A stretch of DNA of 36,546 nt, from positions 1 through 36,546 of the forward strand of contig VGYW01000024.1 of assembly GCA_016872875.1 (NCBI GenBank), read 5' to 3'. Of the stretch, positions 8,052-16,816 are shown in pieces (position 1 is the stretch's first letter; the number at the start of each line of letters is the position of its first letter). The position numbers and the translations under genes are program-made. The notes under the pieces were generated by a model, which did not search any database, was not told where the DNA came from, and saw nothing but the letters and a program-made list of their open reading frames with translations. The stretch is from Planctomycetota bacterium. Its GTDB lineage: Bacteria > Planctomycetota > PUPC01 > DSUN01.

Positions 8052-8134
8052 ACACGGACCTACACGGACGGACACGGACACACGTCCATCGCCGAGGAAT
8101 TTGCCCGTCCGTGCTTGTCCGTGAGCGTCCGTGT
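8052..8134. repeat. Tandem 10-mer tract followed by its inverted complement
   Basis: Three CACGGAC blocks at 10-bp steps (8052-8079) are followed, after a 27-bp loop, by three GTCCGTG blocks (8107-8134). The transcript could form a 28-bp hairpin with mismatched steps. It lies between the convergent genes at 6990 (plus) and 8550 (minus), so it may act as a two-way terminator, although no U-tract follows. Confidence 0.8.
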
Positions 8135-8402
8135 GATCTCCTCACAAGATCAGGAGCGCGGGGACGAGAGGGGAATCACACTCACTCACTCACACGCGCG
8201 CGCACGCAAGGGGGGCGCGCGAGTGTAAACTTTTCTGGACACCGCCGTCGGCCCGCGTTGGGGGCTGGCGCGCCACCATCCCAGGGCAGGCCATAAGTCC
8301 TGAACTGCCAGGCACTTACGCCAAACCGTCTCTCGCCATAGCTCCCGGCGTGCCAAGCACTTGCGGCTGGGAGCCGCAGACCGGCCGTTCTCGCCATTCC
8401 GT

Positions 8403-8532
8403 CCCAGAACGCCAACTCCGCACGCGCAGACGGGGTTGGCGTTCTGGGCGGAAGCCCCCGGATCGCCGATCCTCGCCATTCTGCCCCAGAACGCCAATCC
8501 GCGCGCGCGCTCAAGGTATTGGCATTCTGGGG
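8403..8532. repeat. Two related hairpins in tandem
   Basis: CCCAGAACGCCAAC (8403-8416) pairs with GTTGGCGTTCTGGG (8435-8448). A similar unit pairs CCCCAGAACGCCAAT (8484-8498) with 8518-8532, with one mismatch. Both are preceded by a CTCGCCATTC-like stretch, so an approximately 80-bp unit was duplicated. They lie just 3' of the minus-strand gene ending at 8550. No gene is seen in 7968-8549. Confidence 0.8.
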
Positions 8533-8549
8533 CGGGGGAGCGGGCCGCC

Positions 8550-11500
8550 CTACCGAATCTCCTTCAGCGCCTTCCTCAGCCGCTCGTGCCACGCCGCAAA
8601 GTCGGAGGAGTGATAGGCCGCACGGTCCACGCTCATTTTGTTACGTTCCACAAGCGCCCCCTTCCCAAGCTCGACGACACCGAACTGCGCGCCGCCGCCC
8701 TCGGCGAAGCCTCTCACGGCGCCTTTCTCCCTGCTCAGGTCCGACGCGGCCATCGCCGGCCATAGGGTCCCGAACGGATCGATCGTGGCTGCCCTCCAGT
8801 CAAGGAGGTTCCAATCTTCGCCGAGCAGGTAGAAGCGCTCGCCGCCTCGGATCGCATCGGCGAGAGCGCGCATGTGAGGCTCCCAAGCGGTTCTCTGGAG
8901 CCGCCGCATGATCGCGTGGCGGTTGTTGGGCCGGAAGGGAACATTGAGGAAGTAGCTGAGCATCCACTTGGCCTCGAGTCCCGCATAGGAGCCTTCGTAG
9001 ACGGCCCGAAGCTGACGCAGCTCATTCAGGAACTGCTCTGTGCTCATTGAGATAGGGGGCCACTTCTCGCTGGTCCGTCGCGGAAACGGGCCCAGGTCCG
9101 CCGCCGTCGGCACCTCTGGGCCTGCCGCCAGGACGAACTTGGCTTCCCCCCTGATGCGCGTGACCGCCTCGGTGACCACGATGCGGTACTCACCTGGCGG
9201 GTCCGAAAGCGCAGTGGGCATCTCGACCACGGCGCGCCCCCCTGGGGCTGAGACGTTGGTAAGGAAACGCACATCGTATGGCGTACAGGACACGGCGAGG
9301 ACAACCCCGTGCACCGCGGCCCGATCCGTTCCGGTGATGCGCACCTCCACTCGCACTGGCCTCCCTGCTTGCACCTCCCGCGGAGCGGTGACTCGCACCT
9401 CTTGAGGAACCTTGGGGAGGATGGCCCAGAGCGTGGCCTCTCCGGGTCTTAGCCGCAGCGTATGCCCTCCCCAGAGGCGGGGAATCTCCCAAGCTCTCTC
9501 CTCAGGATCGAAGAGCCGGATGCCTGATCCCTGCAGGCCTCGGCCGGGGTCGTTGAGGAGATCAACGACCCTTGCGTTGCTGCCCATCAAGCGCACCTTG
9601 GCAGTGACCTCCGGGCTTCGGTGGTCGGAGAATATGGCGAGGTACTTGATGCGGCCGCTGGGATCGGAGTAGAGCTGGCTGGCCCACCAGGGGACGCTCT
9701 CGCCAGGGTTCGGCTTCGACTTGAGGGGCGTCTGCCACCAGCCCTTGTTGTCCGCGACCGGCTCGGCGGACTCGAAGGCGATGAAGTATTCGGCCTTCAC
9801 GCGGCCGTCGGAGCGAATGATGGCGTCAATGAGCTTGCGGTACGCCTCGCGGGCAGGCTCGTGAAAGCTGTTCCACCAGTTGTCCCAGTCGTAGAGGAAG
9901 TTGAGGTGGACGACCCGCCCCTTGCCCACCCGCCGCGAGAGGAGGAGCGGCGTGCCGTCCTTGTGTTGGGCGAGGACCTCGACATCGGGAGCCGGGTCGA
10001 GCACCTTGTCCTTGCCCTTGCTCGTGAGGGAAACCTCCCGCAGGTTCCAAACCTGCGGGAGGTTAGCTTCCTCCTTCACAACCGCTTGGCTCGTGTTGAG
10101 GAGCCTGAAGCCGAGCAGTTCGCTCAGGCCGGTCTCCTCGGCAGGATACACGGTCAGGGCATTGCCGTGTGGCGAGCAGGAGGCGAGCCAGGGCGTCGAA
10201 ATGAGCAATCCGCCGCCCCTCACGAAATCCCCAATCGCCTTCCCCTCTTCCGCGCTCAGCACTTGCGCGTGCGAGGCCACCAGCACCTTGATGTCCCTGT
10301 GGTCCCTGGTGTCCCTTAGGTCCCTCGCATGCACCACCCTCGGCATGTAGCCGCTCTCCTCCAGCGCCGAATACATCGGCGCATTGCAGTCAATGGCCGA
10401 CCCGAAGTGCGCCCCCAGAATGCCCTTCGGCAGCGGCTGCTGGCCCACGAGCAGCCCAAGCCCCTCCGTGTAGGCGAACCGCTTGTGGAGCAGGATCGGC
10501 TCGATGGGACGAAGACGCTCCCGCAACTCCTTCGTCCAGAAGCTCGCCCGCGTGTGGGTGAGGTCGGCGTTGAACGTCAGCGGAACGTCCACCCAGTAGT
10601 CAATGTGCGTGTTGCCCGCGAGGATGGAGGACATGACGGTGCAGTTCCAGAGCGAGCGGAGGTCGAAGTATGCCCACATTGCGGCGGAGAAGCCTGGCAC
10701 GTCGCCATAGTCGCGCCGGGCGATGGCGTTGCCGACCAGCGCCGCCTCCTTGGGATAGAACGGCCCCTGGCCGCCGAAGTTATAGACGTCCACCTTGGGG
10801 TAGAAGCCGCCCGGGGCGCTCATGATGGTGAGCGGCACGGGGTTGCGGCGGGCGCGGTAGACCTCGGTCGCCAGGTCGCAGTACTTCTGGTAGTACCAGT
10901 CGAAGAAGTTGTTGGTCTCCCAATATGGCGCTGAGTGGCCGATGTACCTCTGCTTCCGGTCGAGGCGAGCGAGGTCAACCGGGATGACGGGCTTCGTCTC
11001 GCCCTTCTTCTGCATCGCCTCCCAGGCCTGTGCGGTGACGAAGACCTGGCCGGGCGACCTGACCTTTGCCTTCTCCAGGGGGATTTCGTAGAAGGAGCTG
11101 AAGCTCGTGCCCCACTCCTGGTTCAGCACGTCGAGGCGGCCGGCGTAGCGCTCGCGGAGATAGTCGTCGAAGACCTTTTGCGGGATGGCGGGCGCCTTGT
11201 CCTCGGGCCAGTAGTATCGCATGCCCCATCCGCCCTTGAAGCCGCTCTCCTCGCCCAGCGATACGAGCGACTTCGACCGTGCGTCCGGGCCGCCCTTGTC
11301 CAGGTTGGCAATGGTCTTGTTCATCGCGGCGCGGACGGCGTCCCAATTGTCGTGGTTGATCTCGACGCTGAAGGTGTCAATGCCCGTGCCCTCCACGTAT
11401 TGCCGCATGCCGTAGCGGTCGGCGGTATAGGGATTGCCCGTGCAGCCGAGGGCATTGAACCCCGCGTCGCGCATCAGCTCCATCAGCCGCCCGCCCCCGC

Positions 11501-13262
11501 CCCAGGTCCACACCGACCACTCGAACCGTTCGCGCATCGTCCACGGCTGGTCGAGCTGCACCTGCACTCGCGCCAGGCCTGCGATCTCCCGGTCTTGTGG
11601 GCGGGGCCTCTGTGCCCCGCGTTCTTCTTGTAGGCGGGGCGTCCCTGCCCCGCGAGCCTTTCCTGTGGGCGGGGGCTCTGTCCCCCGCGACCGGGCGGAG
11701 AAGACGCGGGGCACAGAGGCCCCGCCCACACTGGAGGCCCCGCCCACACTGGAGGCCCCGCCCACACTGGAGGCCCCGCCCACAGCCGATGCCCCACCCA
11801 CAGGGGTGAACACGGCAGTGATCCAGTAGCACCCAACAAACTCCGCCCCGCGGTCGGGCATGATCAGCTTCGCGGTGGCCATCCTCTCGCCCGTCACCTC
11901 GAAGGCCGCGCGCTTGAGCGCACGGCCAGAGCGGTCAACCACGTATGCCACGGGCAGGTAGTCCCCTTCTTCCGCATCGGCCGCCCAAGTCACTGTGGCC
12001 GCGATTGTTTCCCCCGGCCGGTAGCTCGCCTTGTCCGTCTTCACGCTCAGCGGCACGCGGTGGACATAGGGCACCCAGGTCGTGCTCTCAGAGAGGATCG
12101 CCTTCGTGTCGGCATCGAGCGCCTGGGCCGTCACCAGCAGCCACGAATCCGTGCAGGGCAGCTCAACCTTGGGCGCGAAGGCGAGCGTGGCACCCTGCGC
12201 CGCCGCTAGGGTGTGATTGCGGAGTTCATGAACTCCGCAATCAGAGCGCCGCTGGCGCACATCCAGCCGCACAACCAGGTCGCGGCTCCTCCCCGAGCGG
12301 TTCTCGATGGCGACCGATGCGGCGATGGGCTGGCCGGCACGACACGCCTTTGTGGCGACCTTGACGAGGACGGGGAACGCCTTGTCGCCATACGCGAGGC
12401 CGTAGAGGAGCCGCTGGTAGAAGGCGTTCCAGGCGGCGCCGTCGTCGGGGCGCTCGGGGTCGTAGGCCGCGGCGTTCTCGCCCCGCCACTGGTGCTTCTC
12501 ACCCCCGACCTGGAAGAGGTGAACCACCTCGCCTCCGCCCGCCAGCCGCCGATGCCAGAAGCGGGTAGGGGCGGGGCTTGTCCCCGCCCGACCCTGGGCG
12601 CCCGTGAGGGGCGCACACGTGCCGTCGGCCGGTTCATAGACCGGCCCATACCAGTGCGCGCCCGTGACCTCGAGCGGGATGCCGCGGCTGAGGGGGTGGT
12701 CCGTGGCCGGGCCGCAGGTGTAGACCCACGACTTCCCCTTGCCCGACTTCACGGGCAACACGTCGTCGAGGGGCGTGCCCTCGAAGGCCGCCTCCCAGCC
12801 GGGGTTGATGACGACGAGCTTCCCCCCGCCGCGGGCGTAGTCGGCCAGCGCCTTCTGCGTCGCAACCAGCCGCTCGCCCTCCGCCTTGTCGCCTGAGCGG
12901 ACGGGCAGTTGCGCGATGACAACCTGGAACTCGCGCATCCTGGCCACGAGGCCATCGAAGTAAGCCGCACCCTCCTTCTGCACGTATGCCTGGTCCTCCT
13001 TGCTCTCCTCGAGCGGCTTGTCGCACAGGTGGTGCATCTCCAGGTCGCCGTAGCGCAGCGGCGCGAAGGCCACCTCGGCCGGCACCAGGTGGCGGAGCTG
13101 TTCCGCGAACATCTCGCTGTTCGGGCTCCCCGCCAGGTAGAGAACCTTCGGGGGCGGCAGCGTGCGGAAGTGGTGCTCAGGGCCTTTCGTCTGGGCCGAG
13201 TATGCGGCCGTGGCGCACACCAGCGCCACCAGCCCGCATCCGAGAAGCTGTCGAATCGCCAT
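8550..13262 (-). CDS. Giant secreted beta-galactosidase-like multidomain protein
   Basis: This is a 1570-residue protein. ATG 13262 is preceded by AGGAG at a 7-bp distance and by a strong promoter. Residues 1-22 form a signal peptide. Residues 30-300 look like a glutamine-amidotransferase-like (ThuA-type) fold, with VLYLAGSPNSEMF and VIAQLPV, and a beta-rich region follows. About 570-920 resembles the TIM barrel of GH42-like beta-galactosidases (FEWSVWTWGGGGR, NQEWGTSF, WAYFDLRSLWN). About 940-1110 again resembles an amidotransferase-like trimerisation domain (IGDFVRGGGLLISTPW). Beta domains and a helical tail complete it. The catalytic acids are not securely identified. Five genomic repeat insertions interrupt it in frame near residues 216-236, 339-350, 482-557, 977-992 and 1066-1077. 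Substrate unknown. Confidence 0.78.
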   Translation of the reverse strand: MAIRQLLGCGLVALVCATAAYSAQTKGPEHHFRTLPPPKVLYLAGSPNSEMFAEQLRHLVPAEVAFAPLRYGDLEMHHLCDKPLEESKEDQAYVQKEGAAYFDGLVARMREFQVVIAQLPVRSGDKAEGERLVATQKALADYARGGGKLVVINPGWEAAFEGTPLDDVLPVKSGKGKSWVYTCGPATDHPLSRGIPLEVTGAHWYGPVYEPADGTCAPLTGAQGRAGTSPAPTRFWHRRLAGGGEVVHLFQVGGEKHQWRGENAAAYDPERPDDGAAWNAFYQRLLYGLAYGDKAFPVLVKVATKACRAGQPIAASVAIENRSGRSRDLVVRLDVRQRRSDCGVHELRNHTLAAAQGATLAFAPKVELPCTDSWLLVTAQALDADTKAILSESTTWVPYVHRVPLSVKTDKASYRPGETIAATVTWAADAEEGDYLPVAYVVDRSGRALKRAAFEVTGERMATAKLIMPDRGAEFVGCYWITAVFTPVGGASAVGGASSVGGASSVGGASSVGGASVPRVFSARSRGTEPPPTGKARGAGTPRLQEERGAQRPRPQDREIAGLARVQVQLDQPWTMRERFEWSVWTWGGGGRLMELMRDAGFNALGCTGNPYTADRYGMRQYVEGTGIDTFSVEINHDNWDAVRAAMNKTIANLDKGGPDARSKSLVSLGEESGFKGGWGMRYYWPEDKAPAIPQKVFDDYLRERYAGRLDVLNQEWGTSFSSFYEIPLEKAKVRSPGQVFVTAQAWEAMQKKGETKPVIPVDLARLDRKQRYIGHSAPYWETNNFFDWYYQKYCDLATEVYRARRNPVPLTIMSAPGGFYPKVDVYNFGGQGPFYPKEAALVGNAIARRDYGDVPGFSAAMWAYFDLRSLWNCTVMSSILAGNTHIDYWVDVPLTFNADLTHTRASFWTKELRERLRPIEPILLHKRFAYTEGLGLLVGQQPLPKGILGAHFGSAIDCNAPMYSALEESGYMPRVVHARDLRDTRDHRDIKVLVASHAQVLSAEEGKAIGDFVRGGGLLISTPWLASCSPHGNALTVYPAEETGLSELLGFRLLNTSQAVVKEEANLPQVWNLREVSLTSKGKDKVLDPAPDVEVLAQHKDGTPLLLSRRVGKGRVVHLNFLYDWDNWWNSFHEPAREAYRKLIDAIIRSDGRVKAEYFIAFESAEPVADNKGWWQTPLKSKPNPGESVPWWASQLYSDPSGRIKYLAIFSDHRSPEVTAKVRLMGSNARVVDLLNDPGRGLQGSGIRLFDPEERAWEIPRLWGGHTLRLRPGEATLWAILPKVPQEVRVTAPREVQAGRPVRVEVRITGTDRAAVHGVVLAVSCTPYDVRFLTNVSAPGGRAVVEMPTALSDPPGEYRIVVTEAVTRIRGEAKFVLAAGPEVPTAADLGPFPRRTSEKWPPISMSTEQFLNELRQLRAVYEGSYAGLEAKWMLSYFLNVPFRPNNRHAIMRRLQRTAWEPHMRALADAIRGGERFYLLGEDWNLLDWRAATIDPFGTLWPAMAASDLSREKGAVRGFAEGGGAQFGVVELGKGALVERNKMSVDRAAYHSSDFAAWHERLRKALKEIR
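10032..10064. repeat. Perfect 15-bp stem with 3-base loop inside the giant gene
   Basis: AACCTCCCGCAGGTT (10032-10046) and its exact complement (10050-10064) flank CCA. On the gene's strand it encodes NLPQVWNLREV near residues 1066-1077 and keeps the frame. It looks like an inserted mini-palindrome rather than a domain segment. Confidence 0.88.
10293..10325. repeat. 9-mer tandem tract inside the giant gene
   Basis: Four GTCCCT blocks start at 10293, 10302, 10311 and 10320, exactly 9 bp apart. They encode a DLRDTRDHRDI stretch. The same 9-mer type (GTCCCTTTG) builds the intergenic hairpin at 17463-17551. Confidence 0.85.
11597..11790. repeat. Cluster of four 25-bp GTRGGCGGGGC elements plus 18-bp tandem repeats
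   Basis: Elements occupy 11597-11621, 11630-11654, 11665-11689 and 11705-11729. The fourth is the exact reverse complement of the first. Three 18-bp units (ACTGGAGGCCCCGCCCAC) follow and seem to have grown from the end of the fourth element. The cluster is translated as repeated SSVGGA and then a basic, proline-rich stretch in the giant protein (residues about 482-557). Confidence 0.9.
12214..12243. repeat. Solitary 30-bp perfect palindrome inside the giant gene
   Basis: The core is ATTGCGGAGT, six bases (TCATGA), ACTCCGCAAT: the same 26-bp layout as the 156-bp family palindromes, with G for A at position 6 and the matching change in the other arm. It encodes DCGVHELRNH near residues 339-350 without breaking the frame. 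Confidence 0.9.
12564..12593. repeat. GTRGGCGGGGC-type palindrome inside the giant gene
   Basis: GGTAGGGGCGGGGC, TTG and TCCCCGCCCGACC form a near-perfect palindrome related to the 25-bp elements at 11597-11729. It contributes to the GAQGRAGTSPAPTRF segment near residues 216-236. Confidence 0.7.
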
Positions 13263-13310
13263 GGCGTGGCTCCTGTGGCGAGGTCTAATGGGCCGTCAGC
13301 CGGCCAGAGC

Positions 13311-13339
13311 ATGTTATTCCGGCGCAGAGGCTGATTCAA
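13311..13339 (-). promoter_or_regulatory. Sigma70-like promoter for the giant glycoside-hydrolase-like gene
   Basis: On the minus strand, TTGAAT (13334-13339), a 17-bp spacer and TAACAT (13311-13316) lie 48 bp ahead of the ATG at 13262. The 156-bp gap to the upstream gene thus carries an independent promoter. Confidence 0.65.
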
Positions 13340-13418
13340 GGCGGACTCCGCCCCGTCGGGTGCTGACACGCTCCAGTTCGGTGCGGACAAACATCCAAAG
13401 CGGCGCGCCGCCCACAGG

Positions 13419-15464
13419 TCACTTGGCGGACGCATCGAGCTCCACGGAGAACCAGTCGGCGAAGTCCACGCGGAGCGCGCACGTCGCGGTCTGGCCGCCC
13501 GCGAGGGTGAAGCGGACGGAGACGGCCTCCGCCTTGGCCGGGTCGGGGACGAACTTGGGGGATGGGAGGTAGGCGAAGATGTAGCACTTGCCGCCGACGG
13601 TGCGAGCACGCCAGCGGACGCGCGGGTCGGAGACGGCCTTCACGGCCTGGGGGGCGTCGGGGGCGACGAGGGCGGGCTCAAGCCCCTTGAGCTCCTTCGT
13701 CACCTTGACGAGCCGCGGCCAGTACTCGTCCTGCTTCGGAAGGCTCTCGGTCATCAGGCCGCGGTTGCCGAAGCTCCAGTAGAAGAGGCCGCGCGCGCCC
13801 TCGGCGATGGCCATCAGGCTCATCGTCCGCAGCTCATCCGCGGTCGGCCAGCGGTCGGTGCTCCAGCCCTGGAAGAACTGGATGACCATCCAGACCGGGC
13901 GGCTGCCGTGGGTGGCCTCCACGGCCACGCGGGTCCAGTTGCCCACGAGGCTGAGGGGCTGCCCGAGCTTCATGTTGAAGAGCGGATAGGGGTCGAGGCC
14001 GAAGACGTCGAGCGCGTCGCGCCAGAGGGGGAGCTCGCGCGGCAGGTTGCTCACGCCGAAGGCCGGGTGGCCGGGGTCGGCCTTGCGGAGCACCTGGAGC
14101 TGGTGGAAGTGGCGGGGAACATCGCCGAAGCCGCGCTCGTCCATCACGTACCAGCCGAGGAACGCGGGCAGGGTGCGCATCGCCGCGGCCAGGCGGGAGA
14201 GGTAGAGGTCAACCATCTCCTGCGTGTCGAGCTTTTCGAGCGTGGCGGCTTCGGGGACGAGCTCCGCCACGCACGCCGTGCGCGGGAAGCCGGGGAAGAC
14301 GTTGTTCACGCAGTCGAGATACCATAGCCCGTGCCTGTGCATCTCGCCGAGGTAACGCTTGCGCACCTCCCGCCCGCAAGGCCACCACCAGTAGTTCGTG
14401 TTTGCATTGACCGGCGCCTCCGCCATCTTCTTCAGGCGTGGAAACTCCACCGCGTCGTCGAACTCGCCGTCGTAGAACCGTCGGGTCGTGTTGTAGAGGC
14501 CGAGGGGGAAGGCCGGCTTGCCCTGGAGGTGGACCACCTGATTGTGGTCGAACCAGACGGCCAGGCCCTTTCGCTGCTCGGCGGGGATTTTGTGGACGAC
14601 GTAGGGCGGGTAACGGAATGAGCCGAGGCGCGCCTCGACCTCGTAGCGCCCCAGGGGCCACTTGCCGGCTTCGAGCTCGACGGCCTGTTCCTTCGCCCCG
14701 GCCGCGAGCTGGGCGGAGGCAACCGCGGCGGTCTCGCCAATCCGTCGCACCTCCACCGCCGCACGCTCCTCCGCCTTCGGGTCGTTCACCCGCACCCAGA
14801 GCTTCACTTTTGCTGGGCCGTCCTCGGGCAGGTAGCCGCGATAGTTGGGGTAGAGCAGAAACGCCTCGACGGGCGCGGGCCGAACACGCTCAAGGACGAA
14901 GTCGTCAAAGAAAGCCTGTCCGCCGCTCGCGGCGCCGTAGCGGTGGATGCTGATGAAGGCGCTGCCCGGCTTCACCTCGGGCGGGATGACCACGCGGAGC
15001 TCCTCCTGCCGCCAGCCGCTCGTGCCGCGAAAGACGCTCGTGCTCGGCCAGGCGCGCTGCCCGTCCTGGAGCAGGTACTCGATGCTCACGCGCGCCCCGT
15101 CGCCGCGCGATGGGCCGCCGACGCCCTGGGTGCGGAGCCAGAACCGCAGGGCGTAGATGCCTGGGGCGAGGTCCTTCAGCGGCAGCCGCAGGCTCGGCAC
15201 GTAAGGCGTGGGCTGGCCGCAATCGAGCTTCGCGCACGCCTTGCCCGCGCGCGCAGCGGGGTCGAGCGCAAACGCGGCCGCGTTCTTCGGCAGCCAGCCC
15301 TCAAGCTCCGCCTCGAAGCCGGGGTTGGCGAGGGCCACCGGCTCGGTCGCCTCCTGTGGCAGAGCGCTCAGCCCGCCCGCCTCCGGCGCCTCGGCAGCCA
15401 GACCACCGCGGGCCAGGGTCAGTGCGGCTGCAAGAAGCCAGTGAGGTTCCATACGGCGCGGCAT
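13419..15464 (-). CDS. Secreted TIM-barrel hydrolase with N-terminal carbohydrate-binding-like domain
   Basis: This is a 681-residue protein. The first ATG (15470) overlaps directly with AAGGAG (15471-15476); the ATG at 15464 lies 6 bp after it and is the likelier start. A signal peptide (HWLLAAALTLARGGLAAEA) leads into a jelly-roll-like region, about residues 35-185, with VALANPGFEAELEGW and FFDDFVLERV, as in carbohydrate-binding modules. A beta domain follows, then a barrel from about 290: FPLGLYNTTRRFYD, NTNYWWWP, FLGWYVMDERG, DALDVFGLDPYPL and ARGLFYWSFGNRG. DE in MDERG is the natural candidate for acid/base. The pattern is that of GH2/GH5/GH42-type clan A enzymes, but no exact family is assigned. 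It has its own promoter. Confidence 0.8.
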   Translation of the reverse strand: MPRRMEPHWLLAAALTLARGGLAAEAPEAGGLSALPQEATEPVALANPGFEAELEGWLPKNAAAFALDPAARAGKACAKLDCGQPTPYVPSLRLPLKDLAPGIYALRFWLRTQGVGGPSRGDGARVSIEYLLQDGQRAWPSTSVFRGTSGWRQEELRVVIPPEVKPGSAFISIHRYGAASGGQAFFDDFVLERVRPAPVEAFLLYPNYRGYLPEDGPAKVKLWVRVNDPKAEERAAVEVRRIGETAAVASAQLAAGAKEQAVELEAGKWPLGRYEVEARLGSFRYPPYVVHKIPAEQRKGLAVWFDHNQVVHLQGKPAFPLGLYNTTRRFYDGEFDDAVEFPRLKKMAEAPVNANTNYWWWPCGREVRKRYLGEMHRHGLWYLDCVNNVFPGFPRTACVAELVPEAATLEKLDTQEMVDLYLSRLAAAMRTLPAFLGWYVMDERGFGDVPRHFHQLQVLRKADPGHPAFGVSNLPRELPLWRDALDVFGLDPYPLFNMKLGQPLSLVGNWTRVAVEATHGSRPVWMVIQFFQGWSTDRWPTADELRTMSLMAIAEGARGLFYWSFGNRGLMTESLPKQDEYWPRLVKVTKELKGLEPALVAPDAPQAVKAVSDPRVRWRARTVGGKCYIFAYLPSPKFVPDPAKAEAVSVRFTLAGGQTATCALRVDFADWFSVELDASAK

Positions 15465-15493
15465 GGGCATCTCCTTGTCCTCCCCGACGCCGA

Positions 15494-15522
15494 ATCGTAA
15501 CGTCTTGGCCCAGCGTGGTCAA
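15494..15522 (-). promoter_or_regulatory. Sigma70-like promoter for the TIM-barrel hydrolase gene
   Basis: On the minus strand, TTGACC (15517-15522), 17 bp and TACGAT (15494-15499) lie 29 bp ahead of the ATG at 15464. It is back to back with the plus-strand promoter at 15546-15574. Confidence 0.78.
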
Positions 15523-15545
15523 GCACGGCGCGGGAGGAAAGAAGG

Positions 15546-15574
15546 TTGCGACCCCATTCCGCACTTGATATGAT
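15546..15574 (+). promoter_or_regulatory. Sigma70-like promoter for the C45-type hydrolase gene
   Basis: TTGCGA (15546-15551), 17 bp and TATGAT (15569-15574) precede ATG 15623 by 48 bp. Together with the minus-strand promoter at 15494-15522 it forms a compact divergent control region. Confidence 0.75.
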
Positions 15575-15622
15575 CCTCCCGGAAACTCCTGCGCGACCCT
15601 CGGGAAGCCGTGGAGAGCCGCA

Positions 15623-16816
15623 ATGAAAACCCGAACCAAGCTGGTCTGGACCGGCGTCTCGGCGCTCGCTCTCGCCGGGGCGGCAATCGCCATCTGCTCG
15701 TGCGCCGTGGTGAGGGGGTGCTGGCACTATCATCTGATCCGCTCGGGGATGAGGAAGGCGAAGCAACTGGACAAGGCGCACATGGACGTCTACGGCAACG
15801 TTCCCGTGGTACATCTCTACGGCTCGCCAGAGGAGATGGGGGAGCAATACGGCGCCCTGCTCCGCCAGCCGCTGAGGTCCCTGGCCACCTGCATCGAGCT
15901 CTTCATGCCCGACGAGAAGAAGAAGAGGGCCGCCCGCTTCGCCGAGACGCTGGAGAAGAACCTGCCCGATGATGCTCGGGCCGAGCTGAAGGCCATCGCC
16001 AAGGCATCGGGGGTGCCCTACGAGACCGTTGTGGCCGCGAACGTGACCCCGAACATCCTCTGCACCGCGCTGGCGGTGTGGGACAAGGCGACCCCCGACG
16101 GCGCGCTGATCCTCGGCAGGAACTCGGACTACCCTGCGTTCGGCCTCGAGAAGGTCCTCGGCCTCATCGTGGTCTATCATCCCGACGAAGGCAATCCCGT
16201 CGTCTCCGTGAACTACCTGGGGATGATTGGATGCACCACCGGCATCAATTCCGAAGGCGTAGCCTTCGGCAATCTGCTCTCGCTCAATGCGAAGAACCGC
16301 GACACCAACGAGAACGGCCTGCCGGTCCAGCTCCACCTGCGCCGCGTCGCGCACCGTGCCTGCAACGCCGACGAGCTTGCCCGCGGCCTCTTGGCCCTGG
16401 AGCACGCGGCCCCGATGAACGTCGTCGTGGCGGATGAGAAGCGCGCGCTGGTTGTAGAGCTGGCCGGGAATGGTGGCGAAACGCGCACGTCCGAGAAAGG
16501 CATTCTCGCTGTGTCGAACCACTTTCTCTCCCAAGCGCTGGCGTCGTATCCTTCCCGTTGTGCCAGATATGACTCCTTGATGCGCTCAGCAGAAGGCAAC
16601 TTCGGAGGGCATGATGTCGAGAAGATGAAAGAGGCCCTCTTCGCCGCGAAGATAGAGGGATGGAACCTCCACAGCGTCATCTTTGAACCGGCAAAGAAGT
16701 GCCTCCACGTCTCCATGAACCGCCAGCCCGCCTCCGCAGGCCCCTATGCAACGTTCGGCGTGGACGCCCTCATTGCTGACGCCAAGGAGGGCAACGTCCT
16801 GCTTCCCCACCCATAG
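15623..16816 (+). CDS. Membrane-anchored C45-type Ntn hydrolase (acyltransferase/amidohydrolase family)
   Basis: This is a 397-residue protein. The N-terminus holds one hydrophobic segment with a cysteine-rich end (LALAGAAIAICSCAVV, about residues 13-30), acting as a signal or anchor. A YGSPEEMGEQYGALL block, typical of the family, starts near residue 70. The probable nucleophile is C147 in NILCTALAVWD; in this family (isopenicillin acyltransferase and phospholipase B-like relatives) the chain is cut before this cysteine to free the catalytic amine. GRNSDYP and GCTTGINSEGVAFGNLL are the next conserved blocks. It would cleave or transfer amide-linked acyl groups, with substrate unknown. The stop codon lies at the first bases of the 170-bp tandem repeat downstream. 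Confidence 0.85.
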   Translation: MKTRTKLVWTGVSALALAGAAIAICSCAVVRGCWHYHLIRSGMRKAKQLDKAHMDVYGNVPVVHLYGSPEEMGEQYGALLRQPLRSLATCIELFMPDEKKKRAARFAETLEKNLPDDARAELKAIAKASGVPYETVVAANVTPNILCTALAVWDKATPDGALILGRNSDYPAFGLEKVLGLIVVYHPDEGNPVVSVNYLGMIGCTTGINSEGVAFGNLLSLNAKNRDTNENGLPVQLHLRRVAHRACNADELARGLLALEHAAPMNVVVADEKRALVVELAGNGGETRTSEKGILAVSNHFLSQALASYPSRCARYDSLMRSAEGNFGGHDVEKMKEALFAAKIEGWNLHSVIFEPAKKCLHVSMNRQPASAGPYATFGVDALIADAKEGNVLLPHP

